Source: Gracilimonas sp017641085
GTDB taxonomy: Bacteria; Bacteroidota; Rhodothermia; Balneolales; Balneolaceae
Direction: 5' to 3' (one strand)
Assembly (NCBI RefSeq): GCF_046115515.1
Contig: NZ_CP175953.1
Length of the DNA stretch: 64,000 nt
Under the pieces are notes generated by a model. The model was given only the letters and a program-made list of their open reading frames with translations. It ran no database searches and was not told the origin of the DNA. Numbering within the stretch: position 1 is the stretch's first letter; each line of letters starts with the position of its first letter. The position numbers and the translations under genes are program-made. Shown one piece after another: positions 7,857-15,084 of this stretch.

Positions 7857-8561
7857 ATGGTTAATTCAGAAACACTATCACAGAAAACAGTAGGGCAGAT
7901 TGTTGCCGAAGATTACAGAGCAGCGCAGGTATTAAGATCTTACGGTCTTGATTTTTGCTGTGGCGGAAAAGTATCGCTTGAGAAAGCCTGTACTAAAAAG
8001 GGCTTGGATTTAAATAAAATTGAAACCGATCTGAATGCACTTGATTTAGATGCCGGTGAAAATCATAATTACAATGACTGGTCGCTGGACTTTCTGGTGG
8101 ATTATATTGTTAACAATCACCATAGTTTTGTGCGGAAAATGCTGCCGGAAATTGATTTTTATGCTGAAAAAGTAGCAAGGGTACATGGCGAGAGAGATCC
8201 GGAACTGCTTGATATTCTTCAGAATGTACGGTTGCTGAGGAGTGAGATGCTCGGACACCTTCAAAAAGAAGAAGAGGAGTTGTTTCCCCGGATTAAAGAG
8301 CTGGTTCAGGATCAGAAAAAAGGATCGGTAAAAGAGGCTATCGTTGAAGCCCTGGAAGATGAGCATGATAAGGCCGGTGATTTAATGGCTAAGATCGAAG
8401 AACTAACCCAAGGCTTTAACCCGCCGGAAAATGCATGCGCTTCATACCGCGTTCTGTTCCAGAACCTTGAAGGCTTCCAGCAGGATTTACACAAGCATGT
8501 ACACCTGGAGAATAACATTCTCTTTCCAAAAGCTTTGGAACTTGAGCAACGATTAAATTAA
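7857..8561 (+). CDS. ric: Iron-sulfur cluster repair di-iron protein Ric (ScdA/YtfE)
   Basis: A 234-residue cytoplasmic protein that repairs Fe-S centres damaged by nitric oxide or peroxide. Residues ~8-65 are the ScdA_N (DUF542) domain with the GLDFCCGG cysteine pair. The rest is a hemerythrin-like four-helix bundle whose di-iron ligands are visible: NNHHSFVR, GHLQKEEEELFPR, EDEHDKAGD and HKHVHLENNILFPKA. Length and order match YtfE/ScdA. It sits 38 bp behind an NsrR-like regulator with a shared operator motif in between, the classical NO-response arrangement. A strong hairpin terminator follows. Confidence 0.95.
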   Translation: MVNSETLSQKTVGQIVAEDYRAAQVLRSYGLDFCCGGKVSLEKACTKKGLDLNKIETDLNALDLDAGENHNYNDWSLDFLVDYIVNNHHSFVRKMLPEIDFYAEKVARVHGERDPELLDILQNVRLLRSEMLGHLQKEEEELFPRIKELVQDQKKGSVKEAIVEALEDEHDKAGDLMAKIEELTQGFNPPENACASYRVLFQNLEGFQQDLHKHVHLENNILFPKALELEQRLN

Positions 8562-8565
8562 GAGT

Positions 8566-8600
8566 GAAAGGGTGATGGTATAGTCACCCTTTCCTTTACT
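8566..8600 (+). terminator. Rho-independent terminator after ric
   Basis: GAAAGGGTGA and TCACCCTTTC are perfect 10-bp arms with an 8-nt loop, followed by a T-rich CTTTACTT tail. It suggests that the 606-aa gene downstream has its own promoter or depends on read-through. Confidence 0.75.
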
Positions 8601-8678
8601 TCATTTTAACTACACATAAGAGGTGTAATGTAAGTTGGGTCGTTTTGCGCTCCGCTAACAAACAACTAATAAATTGCT

Positions 8679-10499
8679 ATGCAAAATTCTCTTCACTCTT
8701 TCTCTATTCCTGTAATGGGAACGGGGCATTCAATCGACTCACCGATTAGAGTAGCTCCATATGGAATCAACTCGGTAATTTCAATTGTTGATGATCTTCT
8801 GATTGAGCGCATCAGAAAGCATTATGCTACTCTTTTTGAGCTTCCCTATGAGAATATTCCAAGGAATGCAGAAGATGGACGGGCTCGACGGATAACCGCT
8901 TATCTCGATCTGGTACAGGAAATCGTGAATCAGAAATTTGAAGCGATCAAAAGTCAGCCTTTTTTCGAGAACAATGAGAAGTCGAAGTACTTTGAAATGC
9001 TTCCTAACGCTTCCGGTATCAAGAAAAAGTATCAGGATTTATTAAAGACGAGTCCGGGGCAGAATCGGGAAGAACTGGCTTCAAACCTAAACAACAAAAT
9101 GCAGCACGGCTCTATCGACGTTAACATAATGTCAAAAGTAGATGGTTTCAGTTTTCCGAATAGCGGACAGCCCATGACAGCAGAATACAGCGATGGCAGT
9201 GCTGCACTACGGGGATATGCAAACAGCCAACTTTCTTCCAGTCTTATTCTCTCAGCCGGCTTCAATCCCCGTTTATATAATTACCTGGCAGAGTTCGAAG
9301 ATTTCTATCGGGATGTAAAAGGTCAGATCAAAAAGAAAATTATTCTGAAGGTGAGTGATTTTCGGTCCGCATTGATACAGGGAAAATACCTGGCAAAAAA
9401 GGGGTTGGAAATATTTGAATATCGTATTGAGTCTGGCTTAAACTGTGGGGGACACGCATTCGCCTCCGATGGGTATTTATTGCCGTCCTTACTCAAAGAA
9501 TTCCGTGAGAAGAAAGAGATGTTGAGTTCTTCCATTCAGCCGTTGATTGAAAAGTTTTATGAAGAGGAACTTGGCCGCGAGTTTAGCGGTGAATGGGCCG
9601 GTAATCACCCCAGAATTACCGTACAGGGTGGAATTGGTACCAGCGGTGAAGCAAGGCGTTTACTGGAAGATTTTGAAATGGATGCCACCGGATGGGGGAG
9701 TCCGTTTCTGATGGTTCCTGAAGCTACAACGGTTGACGAGCCAACTATGCAACTTCTGCAAGAGTCCAAAGAAGAGGACCTGTATCTGTCGGGAGTTTCA
9801 CCTCTGGGTGTTCCTTTCAACAATGTGAAAAATACGGGTTCGGCAAAATGGCATCAAAAGCGAATAGAAAAAGGCAAACCCGGCTCGCAGTGCCCAAAAG
9901 GTTTTTTGGAGTCCAATACGGAATTTACGGAGAACCCGATTTGTACAGCCTCAACGCAATACCAATTGCTGAAGATTGACCAGATTAATCAGAGTGAAGT
10001 ATCTGATGGTTTAAAAGCAAAGCAACGGGAGAAAGTGCTGGATAAAGCTTGTCTTTGTGATCACCTGGGAAATGGAGCTTTAATTACATTGGGAATTTTG
10101 AAGCCTAACCGAGCCCCGCAAGCGATTTGTCCCGGCCCGAACATTGCATGGTTTAATCGGCAATACAGCCTTCAGGAGATGGTTGCTCATATCTATGGCA
10201 AAATTGACTCGTTGGTGCCGGTAAAACGCCCGCACATGTTTGCTAAAGAATTGGTGATGTATGTGGATTATTTTGAGGAGTTGATCAACCAGAGTGAAAG
10301 TCCCGCTGATGATTTTAAAAAAATGACTCGCTTTAAGAAAAACCTGGAAGATGGAATGGCATACTGCCTTGAGATTTCAAAGGGGCAGGCTTATGAGTAT
10401 GAGAATCTTGAATCGATTAGCAGGACAGTGGAAGAACAGAGTAAGCGGTTAGCTGAACTCTATGAGTCTTTTCAGTCTTCTGCGTTAGTTCTTGCTTAA
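8679..10499 (+). CDS. Conserved protein with a nitronate-monooxygenase-like TIM-barrel signature; function unknown
   Basis: A 606-residue protein without signal peptide or membrane span. I do not recognise a named family. Two stretches recall FMN-binding TIM-barrel enzymes of the nitronate monooxygenase/PfaD group: NCGGHAF (about residues 255-261), like the GGH catalytic region, and ITVQGGIGTSGEARRLL (about 312-328), like the phosphate-binding loop, followed by GWGSPFLMVPEAT. The C-terminal third is Cys-rich (QCPKG, NPICTAS, ACLCDHLGNG, AICPGPN) and may hold a metal or Fe-S site. It lies between ric and two small membrane proteins with 15 bp to the next gene, so a role in nitrite, nitric oxide or nitro-compound metabolism is likely but is inference. 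Confidence 0.6.
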   Translation: MQNSLHSFSIPVMGTGHSIDSPIRVAPYGINSVISIVDDLLIERIRKHYATLFELPYENIPRNAEDGRARRITAYLDLVQEIVNQKFEAIKSQPFFENNEKSKYFEMLPNASGIKKKYQDLLKTSPGQNREELASNLNNKMQHGSIDVNIMSKVDGFSFPNSGQPMTAEYSDGSAALRGYANSQLSSSLILSAGFNPRLYNYLAEFEDFYRDVKGQIKKKIILKVSDFRSALIQGKYLAKKGLEIFEYRIESGLNCGGHAFASDGYLLPSLLKEFREKKEMLSSSIQPLIEKFYEEELGREFSGEWAGNHPRITVQGGIGTSGEARRLLEDFEMDATGWGSPFLMVPEATTVDEPTMQLLQESKEEDLYLSGVSPLGVPFNNVKNTGSAKWHQKRIEKGKPGSQCPKGFLESNTEFTENPICTASTQYQLLKIDQINQSEVSDGLKAKQREKVLDKACLCDHLGNGALITLGILKPNRAPQAICPGPNIAWFNRQYSLQEMVAHIYGKIDSLVPVKRPHMFAKELVMYVDYFEELINQSESPADDFKKMTRFKKNLEDGMAYCLEISKGQAYEYENLESISRTVEEQSKRLAELYESFQSSALVLA

Positions 10500-10514
10500 A
10501 AAGAACATTCCCCT

Positions 10515-10952
10515 ATGCCACTAATAACTCGTCTGTTTCTAAAAACCGGGCTGGTTTATTTTTTAGGAGCGTTGCTGGTTGGGATACTTCTTCAGGTTGA
10601 TGCTCTTGGGATTCCTAACCTGGTTCCCATGTTCTGGCACATGTTAATGGTAGGGTGGATAACCCAAATTATTATGGGCGTTTCGTTGTGGATGTTTCCG
10701 GGCAGAATCAAAGAAGAGAGCTTTCAAAATCAAAAATGGGCGTGGCTTGCCTATGGATTTCTGAACCTGGGATTGATCCTGCGGTTCGCCTCTGAACCAA
10801 TGATAGTTCTTTCAGAAGGATATCATTGGAAGATTCTGCTCGTTATTTCAGCTATTCTTCAATTTGTGGCTGTACTTTGTTACGTAATTGAAATCTGGCC
10901 CCGGGTACTTTCAAAAGCGCAGCGGCGTAAAAAGAATAAAAGCTCACGCTGA
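10515..10952 (+). CDS. Small four-TM membrane protein, NO-cluster type (paralog of the next gene)
   Basis: A 145-residue membrane protein with four hydrophobic helices (about residues 10-30, 38-60, 75-92 and 105-127) and a basic C-terminal tail (KAQRRKKNKSSR). Helix 2 carries FWHMLMVGWITQIIMGVSLW followed by MFPGR, with a His that could ligate heme, in the style of NnrS or the heme-copper oxidase CcoN fold. The next gene shares this motif, so the two arose by duplication or work as halves of one protein. It starts 15 bp after the 606-aa gene and its stop is one base before the next start, so the three are an operon. Function unknown; a heme or NO role is suggested only by context. Confidence 0.7.
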   Translation: MPLITRLFLKTGLVYFLGALLVGILLQVDALGIPNLVPMFWHMLMVGWITQIIMGVSLWMFPGRIKEESFQNQKWAWLAYGFLNLGLILRFASEPMIVLSEGYHWKILLVISAILQFVAVLCYVIEIWPRVLSKAQRRKKNKSSR

Positions 10953-10953
10953 T

Positions 10954-11370
10954 ATGACACTCCCATCTCGCTTGCTGATTAAGAGTTCACTCATTTGCCT
11001 GTTAGTTGGAGTATTGCTTGGTGCGCTGATCTTAATCAATAAAGCGTTGAATATTGACCCTGAAATTTGGGGGCTTCTGCCGGTTCACATCGAGCTGATG
11101 ATATTCGGCTGGATCATCCAGTTTACCCTGGGCGTGGCTTACTGGATTTTGCCCCGATATCTTAAGGGTGAAGCGAGAGGTAATCGCCTTCCTGCTTACC
11201 TCATGGTCTTACTCTTTAACCTCGGAATTTGGTTAATGGTTTTTGCTGAATTAACCGAGGCGGGTGATTATATACACCTTGTTGCACGAGGGCTTGAGTT
11301 CTCAGCCGTAGTACTATTTATAAGCCTGCATTGGAAAAGAATTGTAAGCTTTAACAAAAATAGGCATTAA
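10954..11370 (+). CDS. Small four-TM membrane protein, second tandem paralog
   Basis: A 138-residue membrane protein; I take the ATG at 10954, one base after the upstream stop, rather than an in-frame Met 66 bp earlier that would overlap the previous gene. Four hydrophobic helices are visible. Helix 2, VHIELMIFGWIIQFTLGVAY followed by WILPRYL, matches its neighbour in the pattern H-x2-LM-x2-GWI-x-Q-x3-GV-x2-W-x2-P. Its stop overlaps the stop of the convergent DUF302 gene by 4 bp. Role unknown; see the neighbour. Confidence 0.7.
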   Translation: MTLPSRLLIKSSLICLLVGVLLGALILINKALNIDPEIWGLLPVHIELMIFGWIIQFTLGVAYWILPRYLKGEARGNRLPAYLMVLLFNLGIWLMVFAELTEAGDYIHLVARGLEFSAVVLFISLHWKRIVSFNKNRH

Positions 11371-11753
11371 AGCTTGTCAATAACACGCTTCAGCATATTC
11401 TGTACATCCTTAGCAACATCACCTAATTCTGCGTTTTCAATAGCCTGCATGGAGGCAATAGGGTCAACGGCAGATACTTCTACTTCACCGGAATCATGCT
11501 CCTGAACAATTACATTGCATGGAAGCATTAATCCGATATGACCTTCAGCTTGTAGCGCTTTATGTGCATTGGGCGGATTGCAGGCTCCTAAGATTCGGTA
11601 TTTCCGAAAATCTACGTCCAGTTTCTTTTTGAGTGTTTCCTTAATGTCGATTTCAGTGAGCACACCAAAGCCTTCTTCTTTTAAAACGGCTGTGGTTTTC
11701 TCAATTGCATCGTCAAAAGAGAGATCGATTTTCTTGCTGAAATGATAAGACAT
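11367..11753 (-). CDS. DUF302 family protein
   Basis: A 128-residue soluble protein with the DUF302 pattern: DDAIEKTTAVLKEEGFGVLTEID near the N-terminus is broken here as DDAIEKTTAVLKEEG and FGVLTEIDIK; then YRILGACNPPNAHKALQ and IGLMLPCNVIVQE follow, giving two conserved Cys (GAC and LPC). The family is of unknown function and is often found with thioredoxin and sulfur/thiol genes. It is the last gene of a minus-strand cluster (DUF2892, thioredoxin, OsmC, DUF302) and starts 27 bp after the OsmC stop. Confidence 0.88.
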   Translation of the reverse strand: MSYHFSKKIDLSFDDAIEKTTAVLKEEGFGVLTEIDIKETLKKKLDVDFRKYRILGACNPPNAHKALQAEGHIGLMLPCNVIVQEHDSGEVEVSAVDPIASMQAIENAELGDVAKDVQNMLKRVIDKL

Positions 11754-11780
11754 TGTATCTAAGATTTGTGTTCGGATTTA

Positions 11781-12230
11781 TTAATTCAACACGGCTATTG
11801 TCACCTTTGGTTCCAGTATGATTTCGGTTTTTAAAGACCTGGAAATAAGACACGCTTCTTCGGCTTTTTCCAGAATCCGGTAAGCTTTGTCTTTGGCTTT
11901 TTCATCGGTAATTACAAGCCTGGGCTTCAAATAAACCTCTTTGATTGCATATTTGCCCTCTACCTTTGCAAGCACACCGGTTGATGGTACATCCAGAGAT
12001 TCATAGTCGAGTTTAGAATATTCTGCGATCGCAGCAAAAGTAGTCATAAAACAACTGCTTATAGAGGCGACGAAAAGATGCTCCGGTGACCAGATCCCTT
12101 CAATCCCTCCGGGGAAATCGGGTGGAGTGGCCACTTCAATTTGGTCATCGAGTTTATCAGAACTCAACGTTCCAATGCGGTCGTGTTCCCATTTAAGATC
12201 CACATCATACAGGTGCTTGTCAGCCATCAT
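11781..12230 (-). CDS. OsmC family peroxidase-like protein
   Basis: A 149-residue OsmC/Ohr-fold protein. The two reactive cysteines of the family are present: one in ASISSCFMTTFAAIAEY and one in AEEACLISRS. Members reduce organic hydroperoxides or handle persulfides. I take the first of two adjacent Met codons (12228-12230) because it forms an ATGA overlap with the thioredoxin stop, implying translational coupling. Clustering with a thioredoxin, a possible electron donor, fits a thiol-peroxidase role. Confidence 0.88.
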   Translation of the reverse strand: MMADKHLYDVDLKWEHDRIGTLSSDKLDDQIEVATPPDFPGGIEGIWSPEHLFVASISSCFMTTFAAIAEYSKLDYESLDVPSTGVLAKVEGKYAIKEVYLKPRLVITDEKAKDKAYRILEKAEEACLISRSLKTEIILEPKVTIAVLN

Positions 12231-12553
12231 GATTGCTCCAGTTTTTGTTCAATAATTTGCTTTAGCTGCGGCATTTGTACAACGCCCGCTTGTTGCCAAA
12301 GCACTTCTCCTTTTCGGAAAAGAATAAGATTTGGGATGCCTCTAACCTGATATCGAATAGCTACGTCAGGATTCCGTTCAGTATCAATTTTGATAATGTT
12401 TAACCGATCTCCCATTTCAGATTTCAGTTGTTTTAAAATAGGGGGCATCATTTTACAGGGAGCACACCAATCGGCATAAAAATCAACCAAAACGGGTGTT
12501 TCACCTTTTATGAGTTCGGAGAATGATTTCTTTTTCGTGTCGTTGCTTTCCAT
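12227..12553 (-). CDS. trxA: Thioredoxin
   Basis: A 108-residue cytoplasmic thioredoxin with the redox motif WCAPC (C30, C33) and the cis-proline loop RGIPNLILFRKGE. Full length for the family. Its stop overlaps the OsmC start by 4 bp and it follows the DUF2892 gene by 6 bp, so it is in one operon with both. It probably donates electrons to the OsmC protein; it is likely one of several thioredoxins in the cell. Confidence 0.92.
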   Translation of the reverse strand: MESNDTKKKSFSELIKGETPVLVDFYADWCAPCKMMPPILKQLKSEMGDRLNIIKIDTERNPDVAIRYQVRGIPNLILFRKGEVLWQQAGVVQMPQLKQIIEQKLEQS

Positions 12554-12559
12554 AATTAT

Positions 12560-12811
12560 TTATTTAATCTCGGTAAAATCCGGTTCTTCATATTCTTTAA
12601 AGGATGTTTGGTGTTCATCTACAGGGACTCCACAAGATGGTGAAACCATACAGCCCTTATTGGTAACAGCTTGAAAGAGAAAGAAAGCGGCTAACATCCC
12701 GGTTATAATTTCCCTGTCAATAATGGCCAGGGTGGTAAAGAACACAGCAATACCCAAAGCCACCCACCGCATGGTATGCCAGTTCGTGAATAAAGAAATT
12801 TTACTGTTCAT
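12560..12811 (-). CDS. DUF2892 small membrane protein
   Basis: An 83-residue protein with two hydrophobic helices (about 13-27 and 33-50) in the DUF2892 (YgaP transmembrane region) pattern: MRWVALGIAVFF and FLFQAVTNKGCMVSPSCG. The family's usual Gly-Cys segment is present, with two Cys in KGCMVSPSCG. DUF2892 is often joined to or beside rhodanese and thioredoxin genes in sulfur metabolism. First gene of the cluster; a palindrome lies 9 bp upstream of its start. Confidence 0.8.
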   Translation of the reverse strand: MNSKISLFTNWHTMRWVALGIAVFFTTLAIIDREIITGMLAAFFLFQAVTNKGCMVSPSCGVPVDEHQTSFKEYEEPDFTEIK

Positions 12812-12820
12812 AATTATAGA

Positions 12821-12842
12821 TAGTCTTTTAATGTGAAGACTA
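12821..12842. promoter_or_regulatory. Palindrome upstream of the DUF2892-trx-OsmC cluster
   Basis: TAGTCTT (12821-12827) and AAGACTA (12836-12842) are perfect 7-bp arms with an 8-bp spacer, 9 bp before the cluster's start codon. It has the reverse orientation (TCTT-N8-AAGA) of the AAGA-N8-TCTT sites of the NO regulon, so it may bind a different regulator. Nothing else is evident in 12843-12947. Confidence 0.45.
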
Positions 12843-12947
12843 TGTTAACCTGATTTCGGGAGGAGGGAGCAGTTGTTATAACAAGTCATCTGAAATTTAA
12901 ATCAGACATTATGAGCGACTTCAAATAATTGTTTTCATTAAGAAGAA

Positions 12948-13427
12948 TTACTTGTCGGTACGGTCAATTTTTGCTGTCTTTAGGCAAAGGGTAAGGGTGA
13001 GACCATAGGCAAGATGCATAAACAAGCCGGCCAGAATCATGAGGCCGGGAAACCAGGTGTTGGTATAAAAGATCCCGAAGTTTTCACCCGCCGCCAGCGA
13101 CACAAAGGGTGAAATGATGACCCCTGCTACAACGGAAATAATCAGGCCATAAATCAACCCTTGGGTAATCCACCTTCCCGGAATCCTATGCTGTAGAAAG
13201 GCTACCCAAATCAGCGCCAGCAGAATTCCGCCGATGTTGTAAGCCAGGTTTCCGAAAACTATATGGTAAGGGTCGCCGGGGAGGGAGTGATTGAAGCTTT
13301 CGGTTAATATGTACCCGATGTCTAAAGCGGGAAAGCCCATCCCCCCCAAAAGAAAGGCTACCATGGCCATAACAAAGGTGGCAATAAAACCGGAAATAAC
13401 GGTGCGAAAAAAGACTGAAGAAGACAT
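12948..13427 (-). CDS. Hypothetical four- to five-TM membrane protein
   Basis: A 159-residue integral membrane protein with hydrophobic stretches at about 8-27, 60-80, 88-110 and 125-150. It contains H and G/P residues inside the membrane segments (NHSLPGDPYHIVFGNLAYN) but no motif I recognise. It is separated from both neighbours (136 bp and 48 bp), lies within the nitrite/NO island and may belong to it. No function is proposed. Confidence 0.6.
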   Translation of the reverse strand: MSSSVFFRTVISGFIATFVMAMVAFLLGGMGFPALDIGYILTESFNHSLPGDPYHIVFGNLAYNIGGILLALIWVAFLQHRIPGRWITQGLIYGLIISVVAGVIISPFVSLAAGENFGIFYTNTWFPGLMILAGLFMHLAYGLTLTLCLKTAKIDRTDK

Positions 13428-13475
13428 GACATTCTGATTAATTGAATAAAGCCAACGGGGGATTATACTAAAGTT

Positions 13476-13661
13476 TTACTTTTCACACTTCTTACAATTT
13501 AACAGGCTCCCCAATCTTGATTTCCGTCCTTCTTTGGAAACCACCCATGGGCGGAGTTGCCAGGGTGGGTTGTGCCGCACATGCTGGGTATGCCCGCATT
13601 TCAATTCCGCAACCCAGTCGCCTTGCTCATCTTTGTGAAATCCTGTGATGGGTTGTTTCAT
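13476..13661 (-). CDS. DUF3565 small protein
   Basis: A 61-residue protein matching DUF3565: ITGFHKDEQGDWVAELKCGH, then QHVRHNPPW and a final CKKCEK. The conserved His and Cys residues (CGHTQH, NCKKC) look like a small zinc- or metal-binding fold. The family is of unknown role and is often found near denitrification or respiratory genes. It is divergent from nirK; the shared 195-bp region holds two copies of the AAGA-N8-TCTT motif, one of them (13744-13765) 82 bp upstream of this gene. Confidence 0.8.
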   Translation of the reverse strand: MKQPITGFHKDEQGDWVAELKCGHTQHVRHNPPWQLRPWVVSKEGRKSRLGSLLNCKKCEK

Positions 13662-13743
13662 ACTTCAGGTCTTCGGGTTGTTATTTCGTGATTGAACATG
13701 GGAAATACTGATTTAGGGATCTACATAGAGTTTATAGAATATA

Positions 13744-13765
13744 TTAAAGACATCTTCATCTTAAA
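13744..13765. promoter_or_regulatory. Candidate Rrf2/NsrR-type operator, site 3 (nirK/DUF3565 divergent region)
   Basis: TTAAAGA, CATCTTCA, TCTTAAA: same arms and the same 8-bp spacing as the other sites. It lies midway between DUF3565 and nirK. Confidence 0.55.
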
Positions 13766-13810
13766 TTCACAATACTCGCTTATCATCTGCTAAAGAACAT
13801 TCAAAACAAA

Positions 13811-13832
13811 TAAAAGACAAAATACTCTTAAA
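13811..13832. promoter_or_regulatory. Candidate Rrf2/NsrR-type operator, site 4 (nirK)
   Basis: TAAAAGA, CAAAATAC, TCTTAAA, 24 bp before the nirK ATG. It differs from the ric site by a single base over the 22 bp, strong evidence that both genes answer to the same regulator. Confidence 0.72.
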
Positions 13833-13856
13833 ACTTTAACTCAAAATTACACAACT

Positions 13857-14984
13857 ATGAGACTCTCAAAATTAACTCTTTCCATGTTGTTTGGCTTATT
13901 ATTTACAAGTTTGGCGTTTGCTCAAACAGCCGAATATACCCTGGATGGTATGACATTCGGTATGCCGGAAGCGGAAGTATTCACTGAAGATTATGACGGA
14001 CCTCCCGTTGTAGGAGAATACGTTACCCTGCTGCCTAATCTTAAACCCTTAGACTACGAGGGCAATAAGCATCACGAGGTACGAATAGATATACTGGTTC
14101 AGGAAATCGAAGTGGCCGAAGGTGTTCGATACCGTGCGTGGACATTTGGCGGAACGGTTCCGGGCCCCGTACTTCATGTTAAGGAAGGAGACCGGATTAC
14201 ATTCACCATGAAAAACCGGTCTGATGAAGAAGTGACAATTACAGAACCTTCAAAAGGCGGTTCACCATTCATGCAACAAGTGGCTGAAAATACTTATCAA
14301 AAAAATAAGTCGGCCATTATGCCTATGCCACACTCTATGGATTTCCACGCCGGAACCGTAGCTAAAGATGACAAGTGGAGAACCATAGGGCCGGGTGAAT
14401 CCATTAAATTTGACTGGATTGCAAACTACGCAGGTTCTTACATCTATCACTGCGGAACTCCAAGTGTTCTTATGCACACCGCAATGGGGCAACATGGTGT
14501 AGTTGTAGTTTCGCCTAAAGACGGTTACCCAACCGATTATGAAGTTGACCGTGAATATGTAGTGGTTCAATCCGAGTACTACCTGGAAAAAGGTTCCGGC
14601 GAATTGTATCAGTACGACTTTGAAGGCGCTTCAAATCGTCAGCCTTCCCACGTTGTATTTAACGGCCACCAAACCATTATGCACGACCAGCCACTGAAAG
14701 CCAATGCCGGCGAACGAGTACGTTTCCACTTCTCCAATAACGGACCAAGCGGAACCTCCAGCTTCCACGTAATTGGCGGCATCTTTGACCGGGTATGGCT
14801 TGAAGGTCACCCATTCAATGAAATGCGCGGAATGCAGACTGTACTTGTAGGAGCTTCCGGCTCAGCAACTTTAGACATGATTGTACCTGAAGAAGGCAAG
14901 TACATCCTGATTGACCACGAGTTTGCCGATGCAGAATTAGGCGCAACCGGTACACTGAAAGCAGGCCCAAGACAGGAAAAGTAA
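13857..14984 (+). CDS. nirK: Copper-containing nitrite reductase NirK
   Basis: A 375-residue periplasmic enzyme that reduces nitrite to nitric oxide. Signal peptide 1-22 (ends LAFAQ). Two cupredoxin domains. Type-1 copper ligands: H159, C199 and H207; the axial position, Met in AniA and AfNiR, is Q212 here (HTAMGQHG). Type-2 copper ligands: H164 (DFHAG), H198 (YHCG) and H354 (LIDHEF). The catalytic pair is D162 and H304 (SSFHVIGG), so the active site is complete. The Gln axial ligand should lower the type-1 copper potential, as in stellacyanin. It is followed by a hairpin and then nirV, SCO and cupredoxin genes. Confidence 0.93.
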   Translation: MRLSKLTLSMLFGLLFTSLAFAQTAEYTLDGMTFGMPEAEVFTEDYDGPPVVGEYVTLLPNLKPLDYEGNKHHEVRIDILVQEIEVAEGVRYRAWTFGGTVPGPVLHVKEGDRITFTMKNRSDEEVTITEPSKGGSPFMQQVAENTYQKNKSAIMPMPHSMDFHAGTVAKDDKWRTIGPGESIKFDWIANYAGSYIYHCGTPSVLMHTAMGQHGVVVVSPKDGYPTDYEVDREYVVVQSEYYLEKGSGELYQYDFEGASNRQPSHVVFNGHQTIMHDQPLKANAGERVRFHFSNNGPSGTSSFHVIGGIFDRVWLEGHPFNEMRGMQTVLVGASGSATLDMIVPEEGKYILIDHEFADAELGATGTLKAGPRQEK

Positions 14985-15034
14985 ACCGGTGAAGCTGAAA
15001 AGCTCACTGATTTAAAAATTTGAATAGTAGATAC

Positions 15035-15069
15035 TGTAAGGGCGAATTGAATTCGCCCTTACAATTTTT
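15035..15069 (+). terminator. Hairpin between nirK and nirV (terminator or processing site)
   Basis: TGTAAGGGCGAATT and AATTCGCCCTTACA are perfect 14-bp arms around one G, followed by ATTTTT. It is strong enough to end or stabilise the nirK transcript. The same kind of GGGCGAATT...AATTCGCCC palindrome is also a common dispersed repeat, so it may be both. Confidence 0.65.
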
Positions 15070-15084
15070 CAAAAAATAGATACG

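Noticed and set aside
12821..12842. Fifth site of the AAGA-N8-TCTT regulon
   Set aside because: The arms are in the opposite order (TCTT...AAGA), so it was kept as a separate palindrome.
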